A stretch of DNA of 41,950 bases, from assembly GCA_030017825.1 (NCBI GenBank), contig JASEGW010000002.1, positions 1-41,950 of the forward strand, given 5' to 3'. Source of the stretch: a bacterium (GTDB lineage: Bacteria > UBA9089 > JAHJRX01). The notes beneath the pieces were generated by a model that had not been told where the DNA came from, did no database searches, and saw nothing but the letters and a program-made list of their open reading frames with translations. The position numbers and the translations under genes were made by a program. Below are positions 9,272-17,602 of the stretch, piece after piece (within the stretch, counting starts at the first letter, position 1; the number at the start of each line of letters is the position of its first letter).

Positions 9272-10854
9272 AAAAATATAAGCATAGCTTGCCACTTCGT
9301 GGTTGGATTTTAATATTAATCACGGTACTCGGTGTTTCTGTTTCGTTACCTCTTTTGAGATCGGGTTATTTCTCACATCAGGACGATTTGCAAGTAATGA
9401 GAATTTTTGAAATGAGAAAGTGTTTTTCTGATTTCCAAATTCCATGTAGATGGGTACCTGACATGGGTTGGGGAAATGGTTTTCCGCTGTTTAATTTTTA
9501 TGGGGTTTCAACCTACTACTTAGGAGCAATTATTAGTTTTTTCGTAGGTTTTTTGAATGCTTCCAAAATTTTGTTTTTTATTTCTTTAACTGCTGGTAGC
9601 TACGGCGTTTACGCGCTTGTGCGCGATTTATGGGGAAAATATGCTGGATTAACTTCTGCAGTTTTATATTTATTTGTTCCCTATAAAGCCTTGGATGTAT
9701 ACGTACGCGGCGCACTTTCAGAAAGTATGGCACTTGCCCTGATACCATTTGTTTTGTATTTTGGCTACAAAAAAAGTTATAAATTATTCGTTCTAACCTT
9801 ATTCTTATTTTTGATAACTCATAACATAATGACGATTATATTTCTTCCGATTATTTTATTGTGGATGATTTATTGGAATGACTTGCGAATTGTAATAATA
9901 ACTTTTGTTATTACTCTTGGTTTGTCATCCTTTTTTATCTTACCTGCATTTTTTGAAAAAAGTTTAGTGCAAACCGAAAGTCTAACTAGATTTGAACTTG
10001 ATTTTAGAGCTAATTTTATTAGTATAAAACAATTATTTTTTAATAGAGTTTGGGGATATGGCACATCAATCCCAGGGCCAGAGGGTAGGATGAATTTTCA
10101 AATAGGGTGGCCACACTGGATTCTTACTGCCTTGTCTTTAGTTATTGTTCTATTTAGAAAAAAAGAAAAACACATGTTACTTGTTACTTGTTGCTTGTTA
10201 CTTTTTATATTTTCGATATTTATGACTCACAACAAGTCTTCGTTTATTTGGGAAAATATAAATATTTTAGAGTATTTTCAATTTCCATGGAGGTTTTTGT
10301 CACTTTCTGTTTTAACTTCATCTATATTGGGCGGCTTTGTTGTTTTGGTTGTTAAAGAAAAATTTCAGAAGTATTTATGTGCTTTAATAATAATTACAAC
10401 AGTTATACTAAACTGGAATTATTTTAAACCTAAAGAGTATTATAAAATTACTGACAAGCAAAAACTATCTGGTGAACTTTGGGAACAACAAAGAAAAGGA
10501 GCGCTTTTAGATTATTTACCAAAGACTGCGCTAGAACCAAGAGAAGGTGCAAATACTACTTTGACAAATTTCGTAAGCCATTCAAATAAATTTTCATTTG
10601 AAATTAATCTTGATAAAGAAACTCAAATTGAGGTTCCAGTTTTTTATTTTCCAAATTGGGAGGCAACTGTTAATGGAAAAGTCTATCCATTAACGCATGA
10701 TAACATTCTTGGTAGAATTTCTATTCTCTTACCTGAAGGAAATCATAAAGTGGTTGGAAAGTTTAAAAATACAGCGCTTAGAACATTTGCAAACACGATA
10801 ACTTTAATTAGTGTAATTGGTTTTATCTTAATATGCAGAAAAAAATATATTTAA
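9256..10854 (+). CDS. PF10131-like membrane protein (putative GT-C), copy 2 of 3
   Basis: A 532-residue paralogue of the preceding protein. It has HQDDLQVMRI (D43-D44), PCRWVPDMGWGNGFPLFNFYG, PYKALDVYVRGALSESMAL, SSFIWENINILEYFQFPWRF, and a C-terminal beta-rich domain containing VPVFYFPNWEATVNG. The match to copy 1 is continuous, so the pair arose by tandem duplication, but the sequences have diverged enough that different substrates are possible. It starts inside the end of copy 1 (16 bases) and ends inside copy 3 (22 bases), consistent with one polycistronic message. Confidence 0.8.
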   Translation: MANLLKKYKHSLPLRGWILILITVLGVSVSLPLLRSGYFSHQDDLQVMRIFEMRKCFSDFQIPCRWVPDMGWGNGFPLFNFYGVSTYYLGAIISFFVGFLNASKILFFISLTAGSYGVYALVRDLWGKYAGLTSAVLYLFVPYKALDVYVRGALSESMALALIPFVLYFGYKKSYKLFVLTLFLFLITHNIMTIIFLPIILLWMIYWNDLRIVIITFVITLGLSSFFILPAFFEKSLVQTESLTRFELDFRANFISIKQLFFNRVWGYGTSIPGPEGRMNFQIGWPHWILTALSLVIVLFRKKEKHMLLVTCCLLLFIFSIFMTHNKSSFIWENINILEYFQFPWRFLSLSVLTSSILGGFVVLVVKEKFQKYLCALIIITTVILNWNYFKPKEYYKITDKQKLSGELWEQQRKGALLDYLPKTALEPREGANTTLTNFVSHSNKFSFEINLDKETQIEVPVFYFPNWEATVNGKVYPLTHDNILGRISILLPEGNHKVVGKFKNTALRTFANTITLISVIGFILICRKKYI

Positions 10855-12506
10855 CCGCGAAGTGGCAAGCTTTGCTTACAATATTGGCACTTTCTATTCC
10901 TGCAGTTAGATATCTTTTTGTAAACGGATTTTTTGGTGTTTCAGATGATCTTCATATTGGATGGTTATTTGAAATGGATAGGGTTATTAAGATGCTGCAA
11001 TTTCCACCTAGATTTGTTCCAGATTTAAGCTTTGGATTCGGATATCCACTTTTTACTTTTGTTTATCCACTCCCTTTTTATATTGCTGAAATATTTCATC
11101 TAATTGGTTTTTCATTAGTTAATAGTGTGAAGCTTGTGTTTGGTCTTTCAATTCCTTTTTCAATGTTTTTTATGTACAAATTATTAAAAAATTATTTGAC
11201 CGAAGAATTATCTTTAGCTGGTGCAGTACTTTATATTTATGCCCCTTATAGGGCTTTGGAGATTTTTGTAAGGGGAACGATAGGGGAGATAGTTGCTTTT
11301 GTGTTTTTTCCTTTAATAATACTTTCTTTTATTAAATTAACTGAAAGTAATTTTTCAAAAAAATGGATAGGAATTGCAGGAGTTTCAACCGCGGCACTTA
11401 TTCTATCGCACAATATTATGGCGTATATGTTTATCCCCTTTTTGATAATTTTTGTAATTGCCCGGATTGTTTGGATTTCTAAAGAGAAAAAAGAAGCAAT
11501 TTTAAATACTTTTAAAGGATTATTTTTAGGATTACTTTCATCAATTTATTTTTGGTTTCCAGCCATTTCCGAAAGTGGACTAATGCACTACAGTACTGTG
11601 TTTAATTTTTATGACCACTTCCCCGCATTAAAACAATTCATAACTCCATATTGGGGTTATGGAGCATCGGTACCTGGTAATTACGACACAATGTCTTTTT
11701 ATATGGGTCTTGTCGGTTTAATAGTAGTGATACTTGGTTTTGGTGTATTTTTATCAAAGATTAAAAAATTTTCCAAAAACGAAAAAATATTTGTTGGTTG
11801 GGGAGTATTTGTGTTTTCCCTTTCTGTTTTTATGATGAATTTTAGATCCGTTTATCTTTGGAGGACTCTTCCTCTTTTACCTTATTTTCAATTTCCATGG
11901 AGATTTATCGCAATGACTACTTTAGTAAGTCCATTATTTTTAATTGGGTTTTCTAAATTTCCAAGTAAACTTATGAAGATTATTTCTTTGATAATAATTT
12001 TTCTAGCAATTTTATTAAATTTTAACTATTTTAAAACAAGCGAATATTTAGGAAGAATGGACGATTACTATATAGATAGGTTTATTCCTGTGCCTGTTGC
12101 AAGTGAAGCGTATAAAAAAACTTCAGAGGAATATTTAAGACTTCCTGTTAATAATGAAATTAGACCAAATGAAAATTACCCCAGAGCTTTTACCGATGAT
12201 AATTCAGTAAATATTGAGATTCGGGAAACGAATGCTTTAAATGCAAAAATTGTTACACATAGCGATAATGAATTTATACTAAATTATAATAAGTATTATT
12301 ATCCTGGATTCATTGCCAAAATTGATGGGGAGTTAGTAGAAATTACACCAGGTAGGCCATTTGGACAAATTTCATTCGTGGTTCCAGGTGGTAGTCATAT
12401 TGTTGATGTTGTCTACAGAGAATCGCCAAATAGACTTATATTTGATTTAGTTTCATTGGTTACTATTAGTTATTCTATTTTTTTAATACTTAGAAAAAAC
12501 AAATGA
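10833..12506 (+). CDS. PF10131-like membrane protein (putative GT-C), copy 3 of 3
   Basis: A 557-residue third paralogue, the most divergent of the three. SDDLHIGWLFEMD (D38-D39) replaces QDDLQ, and PRFVPDLSFGFGYPLFTFVYP replaces the RWVPD motif. The PYRALEIFVRGTIGE and LPYFQFPWRF blocks remain. It has about eleven membrane segments and a C-terminal beta-rich domain with YYYPGFIAKIDGE, comparable with FYFPNWEATVNG in copy 2. The stop overlaps the next start as ATGA. It is likely an extracytoplasmic glycosyltransferase or related glycolipid-modifying enzyme; the exact reaction is unknown. Confidence 0.8.
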   Translation: MQKKIYLTAKWQALLTILALSIPAVRYLFVNGFFGVSDDLHIGWLFEMDRVIKMLQFPPRFVPDLSFGFGYPLFTFVYPLPFYIAEIFHLIGFSLVNSVKLVFGLSIPFSMFFMYKLLKNYLTEELSLAGAVLYIYAPYRALEIFVRGTIGEIVAFVFFPLIILSFIKLTESNFSKKWIGIAGVSTAALILSHNIMAYMFIPFLIIFVIARIVWISKEKKEAILNTFKGLFLGLLSSIYFWFPAISESGLMHYSTVFNFYDHFPALKQFITPYWGYGASVPGNYDTMSFYMGLVGLIVVILGFGVFLSKIKKFSKNEKIFVGWGVFVFSLSVFMMNFRSVYLWRTLPLLPYFQFPWRFIAMTTLVSPLFLIGFSKFPSKLMKIISLIIIFLAILLNFNYFKTSEYLGRMDDYYIDRFIPVPVASEAYKKTSEEYLRLPVNNEIRPNENYPRAFTDDNSVNIEIRETNALNAKIVTHSDNEFILNYNKYYYPGFIAKIDGELVEITPGRPFGQISFVVPGGSHIVDVVYRESPNRLIFDLVSLVTISYSIFLILRKNK

Positions 12507-13723
12507 ACAAAGGATTTGTAAAATTATTAGTCTTAGCTATTTTTTTAAGACTTTTAGTATCTGCCTTTTTATTTCATCCTGATATAAAAACTTATAACTT
12601 CCAAGCTTCATTTTTAAAAAAAGGTGTAATTAATATTTATAGTTATCTAATAAACAATAAAGCAACTCTTCCAATAAAAGAGGAGTTTGTTTACTTTCCA
12701 CTAACTTATTTCACGGTTGGTGGGTATCAAGCAGTTATCTCTAGTTTTTTGGGACCTGATTTTAATACTTGGTTAACTGATGCTGGATCAAATTCAATGG
12801 TTAATAATCTTAATATTTTTAAATATTTAATTTTATTGAAATTGCCACTATTTATTATGGATATTTCCATTGCCTTTCTATTGTTGAAATTTTTTAAAGA
12901 TAAAAAAGATGGGAAGAACGCATTTACTTTATGGTTATTTAATCCTTTTACAATAATTTTAATTTATGCATTTTCAAATATTGATCTTTATGCCGTACTT
13001 TTAAGTTTGATTGCATTTTTTTATATTAAAAGAGATAAATTAATTAAAGCATCTGTTTTTATTGGACTTGCTGCATCTTTTAAACTTTATCCAATACTTT
13101 TTGTTCCATTTCTATTAATGAAAGCAAAAACTACAAAGGAAAAAGTTTTATCAGTATTGGTCCCAGTCCTGACCTTGTTTGTAGTTATAGTACCATTTTG
13201 GTCACCTGCTTTTGTGGAATCTGCTTTAGTATCAGGATTATCAACAAGAATATTTAGCCCGGGGTTTCCGATAGGATTTGGTGAGTCAATTGTTGTTGGT
13301 CTATTTTTATTGTCTAGTCTTTTTTTCACTGGGTGGATATTTGGAAAGAAAATAAAACTATTTAATTATTTTGTTACTATGCTTCTTGTTATTTTTTCTT
13401 TTTCACACTTTCATATATCTTGGTTACTTTGGATTTCACCATTTTTAGTAATACTTGCAGTTTCCAAACCCACTCTAAAATGGTTAATATTTTTCTGGGC
13501 AATTTTTGCGATTTCAATTCCTTTGTTTTATTCGGACAGGTCAATGACAATATCTTTATTTAGAATTTATACAAATTGGTATGATTTTCTACCAACACCG
13601 TTTATTATCACTCAAAAATTTTATGATCCATACAATTTTCAAAGCATTTTACATTCTGTGTTAGCGGGTTTGTCAGTAGCAATATCAATTAAACTATTAG
13701 GAAAGGAAAATAAAATAAAATAA
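12503..13723 (+). CDS. GT87-like polyprenol-dependent mannosyltransferase (GT-C)
   Basis: A 406-residue membrane protein with about nine to ten hydrophobic segments. The first loop contains HPDIKTYNFQASFLKKG, with an acidic residue where GT-C enzymes keep their catalytic base. A later cytoplasmic-edge motif, AASFKLYPILFVPFLL, is the typical (S/L)KLYPLLLLP signature of GT87 (PimE-like) polyprenol-phosphate-mannose transferases. It joins the PF10131-like array by an ATGA overlap and is followed 5 bases later by a small anchored protein. The donor is likely a polyprenyl-phosphate hexose. This is family-level recognition only. Confidence 0.75.
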   Translation: MNKGFVKLLVLAIFLRLLVSAFLFHPDIKTYNFQASFLKKGVINIYSYLINNKATLPIKEEFVYFPLTYFTVGGYQAVISSFLGPDFNTWLTDAGSNSMVNNLNIFKYLILLKLPLFIMDISIAFLLLKFFKDKKDGKNAFTLWLFNPFTIILIYAFSNIDLYAVLLSLIAFFYIKRDKLIKASVFIGLAASFKLYPILFVPFLLMKAKTTKEKVLSVLVPVLTLFVVIVPFWSPAFVESALVSGLSTRIFSPGFPIGFGESIVVGLFLLSSLFFTGWIFGKKIKLFNYFVTMLLVIFSFSHFHISWLLWISPFLVILAVSKPTLKWLIFFWAIFAISIPLFYSDRSMTISLFRIYTNWYDFLPTPFIITQKFYDPYNFQSILHSVLAGLSVAISIKLLGKENKIK

Positions 13724-13728
13724 AAAAG

Positions 13729-14316
13729 ATGATTTGGTTTACAAGTATATCAATTATGTTTTTGTTGTTTATCATTCCTGGATTAATGGCAGGTTTAATA
13801 GATATGATACCCGCAGGTGATCAACCGGGCTATAGCGTTGATTCTAGAGCTTCAATATATCGAGATAGATACTTTACTCAATATTTTATTTCAAAAGATA
13901 AAAATTTAACTGCAGTTGCTACCTCAATTAAAAATCCTAATTTGAAGAATAAAAAAAATATAATCTTTAATCTTTACGACGATAAAAATGTTCTTACTAG
14001 AACTACTACATTAAACGGAATGAACATCGAAGATGGTAGTTTTATAAAAATAATATTTGAAAAAATTCCAGATTCTAAGAATAAAAAGTATCACTTTACA
14101 CTTTCTTCGCCTGATGCAGGTGAAGAAGAAACAATAGAAGTGTTTTTAACCGGGCCAACTAATGAAATATTAAACTATATATATGACGAAGTGAATAAAC
14201 CAGGTGGTACTCCAATGGTAACGTTCCATAAACCTGATAGTTCCCCAGAAACAATAAAATTAGTTTATATTAATTGGTTTTCCAAACTTCTACCTCGTCA
14301 TTTTCAAAAAATTTAG
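13729..14316 (+). CDS. Small membrane-anchored protein of unknown function
   Basis: A 195-residue protein I do not recognise. One strong hydrophobic segment (about residues 2-28, with IMFLLFIIPGLMAGL) is followed by a polar, probably beta-rich domain with alternating hydrophobic residues (TAVATSIKNP, NIIFNLYDD, SFIKIIFEKI). Such a domain would lie outside the membrane, anchored by its N-terminus. It follows the GT87-like gene by 5 bases and should be co-transcribed with it, so it may be an accessory subunit of the membrane transferases or a glycan acceptor. Its last 47 bases overlap the 3' end of the oppositely oriented gene at 14270. Confidence 0.7.
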   Translation: MIWFTSISIMFLLFIIPGLMAGLIDMIPAGDQPGYSVDSRASIYRDRYFTQYFISKDKNLTAVATSIKNPNLKNKKNIIFNLYDDKNVLTRTTTLNGMNIEDGSFIKIIFEKIPDSKNKKYHFTLSSPDAGEEETIEVFLTGPTNEILNYIYDEVNKPGGTPMVTFHKPDSSPETIKLVYINWFSKLLPRHFQKI

Positions 14317-16108
14317 TTAATCCAATTTCTTCTAAATCAATTTTTGGTTTTAATGCTTTCGGAAAGTATAAAATATCAATACCGGTTTCTAATAATGCAT
14401 CTTTAACTGTTTTAACGACTTCACTTTCAAATACTATTTTCTTGGTAGCAAGTCTTCGTTTATAGTCATACCCCATGATATCTACTTGTTCGTAATCATC
14501 AAAATATGTTCTTCTTGATGAGAATGCAGATACATATGAAGTGTCGAACCAATCCCAAATATCTGGAGTTACTCTCCCAAGGTTTATATGTTGGTTATAT
14601 GGCGGGGTTAGAATAACAGTGTCTTTACTTGAATTTTTATTTATAAAATCTAAAGCACTAAGTTCGAATGAACTAATTTTAGCAAATGCAGGTCGGGAGT
14701 AGAATTCATAAAGTAAACCCACTTGTGTCGGTATCATTAAAATTATAATTAATGGAATTAAAAATTTAAATTTTTTGGGTTTTGTGATTTTTGAAACAGC
14801 AATACCTGAAAGAATTCCAAATAGAAGTATAAAGTATTGTAGAAATTGACTGGTGTTACTGGCTACACCCTTTTGTAAAAATATTAAAGGAAGGACTAAA
14901 GAAAAAAGAATTGAAATTTTAAAGATATTATTTTGTTTGAGGAATTCCCAAAGTCCTAAAAACCTAACTCCCAAGTTTCCAAAGAAAAATATTAAAAATC
15001 CCAATCCTTCCAACCACACAACTCGTTTCCAGTTGTGTTCATATATATATGTTTGGCGTCTTAATTCCCAATCAAGTAAATTTAATCTTGAAGGTTCGAC
15101 TATCATTGTCCTTATATACCACCATGGTTCATATATTAGAAATGATGTAGAATTGGATGAATTGGGTAGATATAGGGAAAGGGCAAGAATTCCACTGGAT
15201 AAGGAAAGTATAAATAATCTAATATCCCTTTTTCTTATAAGTTCCCGGGTTCCGATAATTGCAAGGGTTCCAAGAAGTATTACTCCAGCATAAATCTTAA
15301 AAGACGAAATTGTTCCTAATAGCATTAGACAGATAAAAAAATATTTTATCTTTTCATTTTTTAACTTTTGATCTAAAAATACTAAGACAAAATATATTGT
15401 AGATAGAAAAAGAAAATTGGAAATTATTTGTGGTGGGTTACCACTTGAACTTTGTGGTTGTGTTGCCCAAAAAAGACTTTCACCTCCAATAGTTTTATTT
15501 TTAAGATAAGTTACCATAAAACCAAAACTTCCTGCGAAGTAAGTAAAAATAGTGGCCCAGATAGAAGCTGAAAAATTATTAGTAATTTTTTTCGTTAAAA
15601 AATAAACCGATACTCCTAAAAATAAAGAATAAATTAATGGGAATATCCTAAAATAAAGATTAACATCACTAATGGGGGTATATTTACTAAAAATTGCTGG
15701 TGCGATGTCGGAAAAGAAATGATAATTTAAAAGTCTTTCTCCGTTAAAAATAGGGTTTTGAAATGGATAACCTTTCTTCATTTCTTCCATTAAGGCAATG
15801 TGCCAAGTACTGTCGTGTCCATGTGCACTCCAAAAAACCAGGTCTCCATTTTGAAATATCCCACTGGGAGAAATAACTGCCAACTGTCCAATAATACCTA
15901 AAGAGAATACTAATAAAACTAAAAATGTTTTTAAGTTAAAGGTAATTTTTATTTTTTTAATACTCTTAATTAATTGTTTGAAACCAAATATTACTCCAAG
16001 GATAGTAACTGGTATAATTAAATCAGGAATATTTAATACCATTAGTAAGTATGAAAGAAGGGTGAAGGCACTAAAGACAAAAATTGAACCCACTAGAATG
16101 CTTTCCAT
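14270..16108 (-). CDS. GT-C-like multi-spanning membrane protein
   Basis: A 612-residue protein with roughly twelve to thirteen hydrophobic segments and a C-terminal soluble tail of about 130 residues. It is the complete paralogue of the truncated gene at the left edge. They share AHGHDSTWHIAL (H98-D99), GESLFWATQPQSSSGNPP, YVSAFSS, IMGYDYKRRL and LGLTKFFEN. An acidic and His-containing first loop plus this topology suggests a GT-C lipid-linked-sugar transferase, though no curated family is clear. It is transcribed alone, opposite to its neighbours, from the promoter area at 16109-16144. Its 3' end overlaps the convergent gene by 47 bases. Confidence 0.8.
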   Translation of the reverse strand: MESILVGSIFVFSAFTLLSYLLMVLNIPDLIIPVTILGVIFGFKQLIKSIKKIKITFNLKTFLVLLVFSLGIIGQLAVISPSGIFQNGDLVFWSAHGHDSTWHIALMEEMKKGYPFQNPIFNGERLLNYHFFSDIAPAIFSKYTPISDVNLYFRIFPLIYSLFLGVSVYFLTKKITNNFSASIWATIFTYFAGSFGFMVTYLKNKTIGGESLFWATQPQSSSGNPPQIISNFLFLSTIYFVLVFLDQKLKNEKIKYFFICLMLLGTISSFKIYAGVILLGTLAIIGTRELIRKRDIRLFILSLSSGILALSLYLPNSSNSTSFLIYEPWWYIRTMIVEPSRLNLLDWELRRQTYIYEHNWKRVVWLEGLGFLIFFFGNLGVRFLGLWEFLKQNNIFKISILFSLVLPLIFLQKGVASNTSQFLQYFILLFGILSGIAVSKITKPKKFKFLIPLIIILMIPTQVGLLYEFYSRPAFAKISSFELSALDFINKNSSKDTVILTPPYNQHINLGRVTPDIWDWFDTSYVSAFSSRRTYFDDYEQVDIMGYDYKRRLATKKIVFESEVVKTVKDALLETGIDILYFPKALKPKIDLEEIGLTKFFENDEVEVWKTN

Positions 16109-16114
16109 TATTAG

Positions 16115-16124
16115 ATTATATAAT
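16115..16124. promoter_or_regulatory. Shared palindromic -10 element between divergent genes
   Basis: The 36-base gap between the leftward gene (start 16108) and rightward gene (start 16145) contains ATTATATAAT, a perfect palindrome that presents TATAAT on both strands. No good -35 is visible for either direction. The leftward ATG is only 6 bases beyond its box. A second box, CATAAT (16133-16138), lies 6 bases before the rightward ATG. The same decamer occurs in the divergent gap at 38596-38605. Confidence 0.55.
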
Positions 16125-16144
16125 AGTTATGACATAATAAAAAA

Positions 16145-17602
16145 ATGAAAAGAAAATCTATAATTACACTTTTAGTGATACTTCTTTTAGGATCAATTCT
16201 AAGAATTCATAAAATTTCTTCAATGTCACTTTATGGAGATGAACTCACAATGGTGTATGATTCCTATTCTATTTTAAAGACTGGAAAGGATCAAACAGGC
16301 GAAGCATATCCTTTGACCTTTAAAATGGGCGCAGGAAGACCTGCGGGATATGTTTATTTCTCGATCCCCTTTGTGGCTACCTTTGGACCCAGTGTGTGGG
16401 GTGTAAGGGGATTATCTATCTTTTCGGGATTAGGAATTATTATTTTGATGTTTTTCTTTGGCAAAAAGTTATTTAATGAAAAAGTAGGTCTGGTTGCATC
16501 TTTTTTAACATCAATTTCTCTTTGGGATTTATATTTATCTCGTGCAGGATTTGAGGCACATTTTGCATTATTTTTAGCCCTTTTGGGTGTAGTTTTATTT
16601 GTTTATAAAAAATATATTCCAATGGCAGTTTTTTGGGGCCTAGCAATCTTTAGTTATCCAACATTTAAATTAACAATTCCACTATTGTTTTTAATTTTAC
16701 TATTACTTAATGGGTTTAAAAAAGTTTTTAAAAACAAAATCTTTCTTATCTCAATTTTAATTTTAGCTTCTTTTGCTGGATTTGCACTCAACGAAACATT
16801 TAAAGGTGTTTCTGAACAAAGATTTTTGAGTATCAATGTTTTTTCAGATACAAATTTAAAAGAAAGTATTATTCAGAAAATTAATGAACAAAGAAATCTT
16901 TCGACATTTCCTGAAGTTTTAAAGCCATTAATTTATAATAAGCCTCTTAAATATTCACGAATTCTTTTTGAGAATTATCTGGATAATTTATCTCCACATT
17001 TTTTATATTTACGTGGAGATGGTAATCCTCGTCATAATCCGGGGGAAACGGGCATGTTTTATTTAGTTGAACTTCCTTTATTATTTGTTGGATTGTATTT
17101 TTTGGCAAAAGGAGAAAAGAAAAAATTATGTTTATTAGTTTTATGGATATTAATAGTTCCTCTTGCAACTATGTTGACAGGAGAACCACACGGGCTTCGT
17201 AATAACTTCATTATTCCGCCATTCGTCTTAATTTCCAGTTTTGCATTAACAAAGATTTCTAAAAAATTAAGTATTATAGCTTTTACTTTAATTGGTATTC
17301 AATTAATATTTGTTTTAATGACGGTTTACTTTTATGCACCTAATAAATTCGGGAGTTTTTGGTCAGCCAGAGCACGTGATGTGGTTTTGGAAGTAATTAA
17401 TCAGAAGGATAAATACGAAACGATAGTTTTATCAACCAATATTGATAATGTTGAATATGCTTATATAACCTATACAAAGGTAGATCCAAATGAGGTGATT
17501 TTTCAGTATGGAAAACTACCCAAGAAATACGATAATGTAATAATCACTGACAAAGTTAGTCAATATATTAATACTGAAAATATCCTGATCTTAGAAGAAT
17601 GA
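16145..17602 (+). CDS. GT39/PMT_2-like membrane glycosyltransferase, array copy 1 of 4
   Basis: A 485-residue GT-C protein. After the first membrane helix comes the acidic loop SLYGDELTM (D32-E33), the position of the catalytic Asp-Glu pair in protein-mannosyltransferase/ArnT-like enzymes. SYSILKTGKDQ, EAYPLTFKMGAGRPAGYVYF, LSRAGFEAHFA and GEPHGLRNNF are blocks shared with the three genes that follow. About ten hydrophobic segments and a short soluble C-terminus are present. The donor is probably a polyprenyl-phosphate sugar; the acceptor could be a protein or lipid. It ends with an ATGA overlap with copy 2. It is the first gene of a rightward unit with a promoter-like box just upstream. Confidence 0.8.
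   Translation: MKRKSIITLLVILLLGSILRIHKISSMSLYGDELTMVYDSYSILKTGKDQTGEAYPLTFKMGAGRPAGYVYFSIPFVATFGPSVWGVRGLSIFSGLGIIILMFFFGKKLFNEKVGLVASFLTSISLWDLYLSRAGFEAHFALFLALLGVVLFVYKKYIPMAVFWGLAIFSYPTFKLTIPLLFLILLLLNGFKKVFKNKIFLISILILASFAGFALNETFKGVSEQRFLSINVFSDTNLKESIIQKINEQRNLSTFPEVLKPLIYNKPLKYSRILFENYLDNLSPHFLYLRGDGNPRHNPGETGMFYLVELPLLFVGLYFLAKGEKKKLCLLVLWILIVPLATMLTGEPHGLRNNFIIPPFVLISSFALTKISKKLSIIAFTLIGIQLIFVLMTVYFYAPNKFGSFWSARARDVVLEVINQKDKYETIVLSTNIDNVEYAYITYTKVDPNEVIFQYGKLPKKYDNVIITDKVSQYINTENILILEE

Noticed and set aside
13087..13329. Minus-strand reading frame of 80 codons inside the GT87-like gene
   Set aside because: It is fully inside a well-supported membrane-protein gene on the other strand and has no domain resemblance.
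14853..15293. Plus-strand reading frame of 146 codons opposite the 14270 gene
   Set aside because: The opposite strand carries a coherent paralogue-supported membrane protein; this frame gives a composition unlike a real protein.
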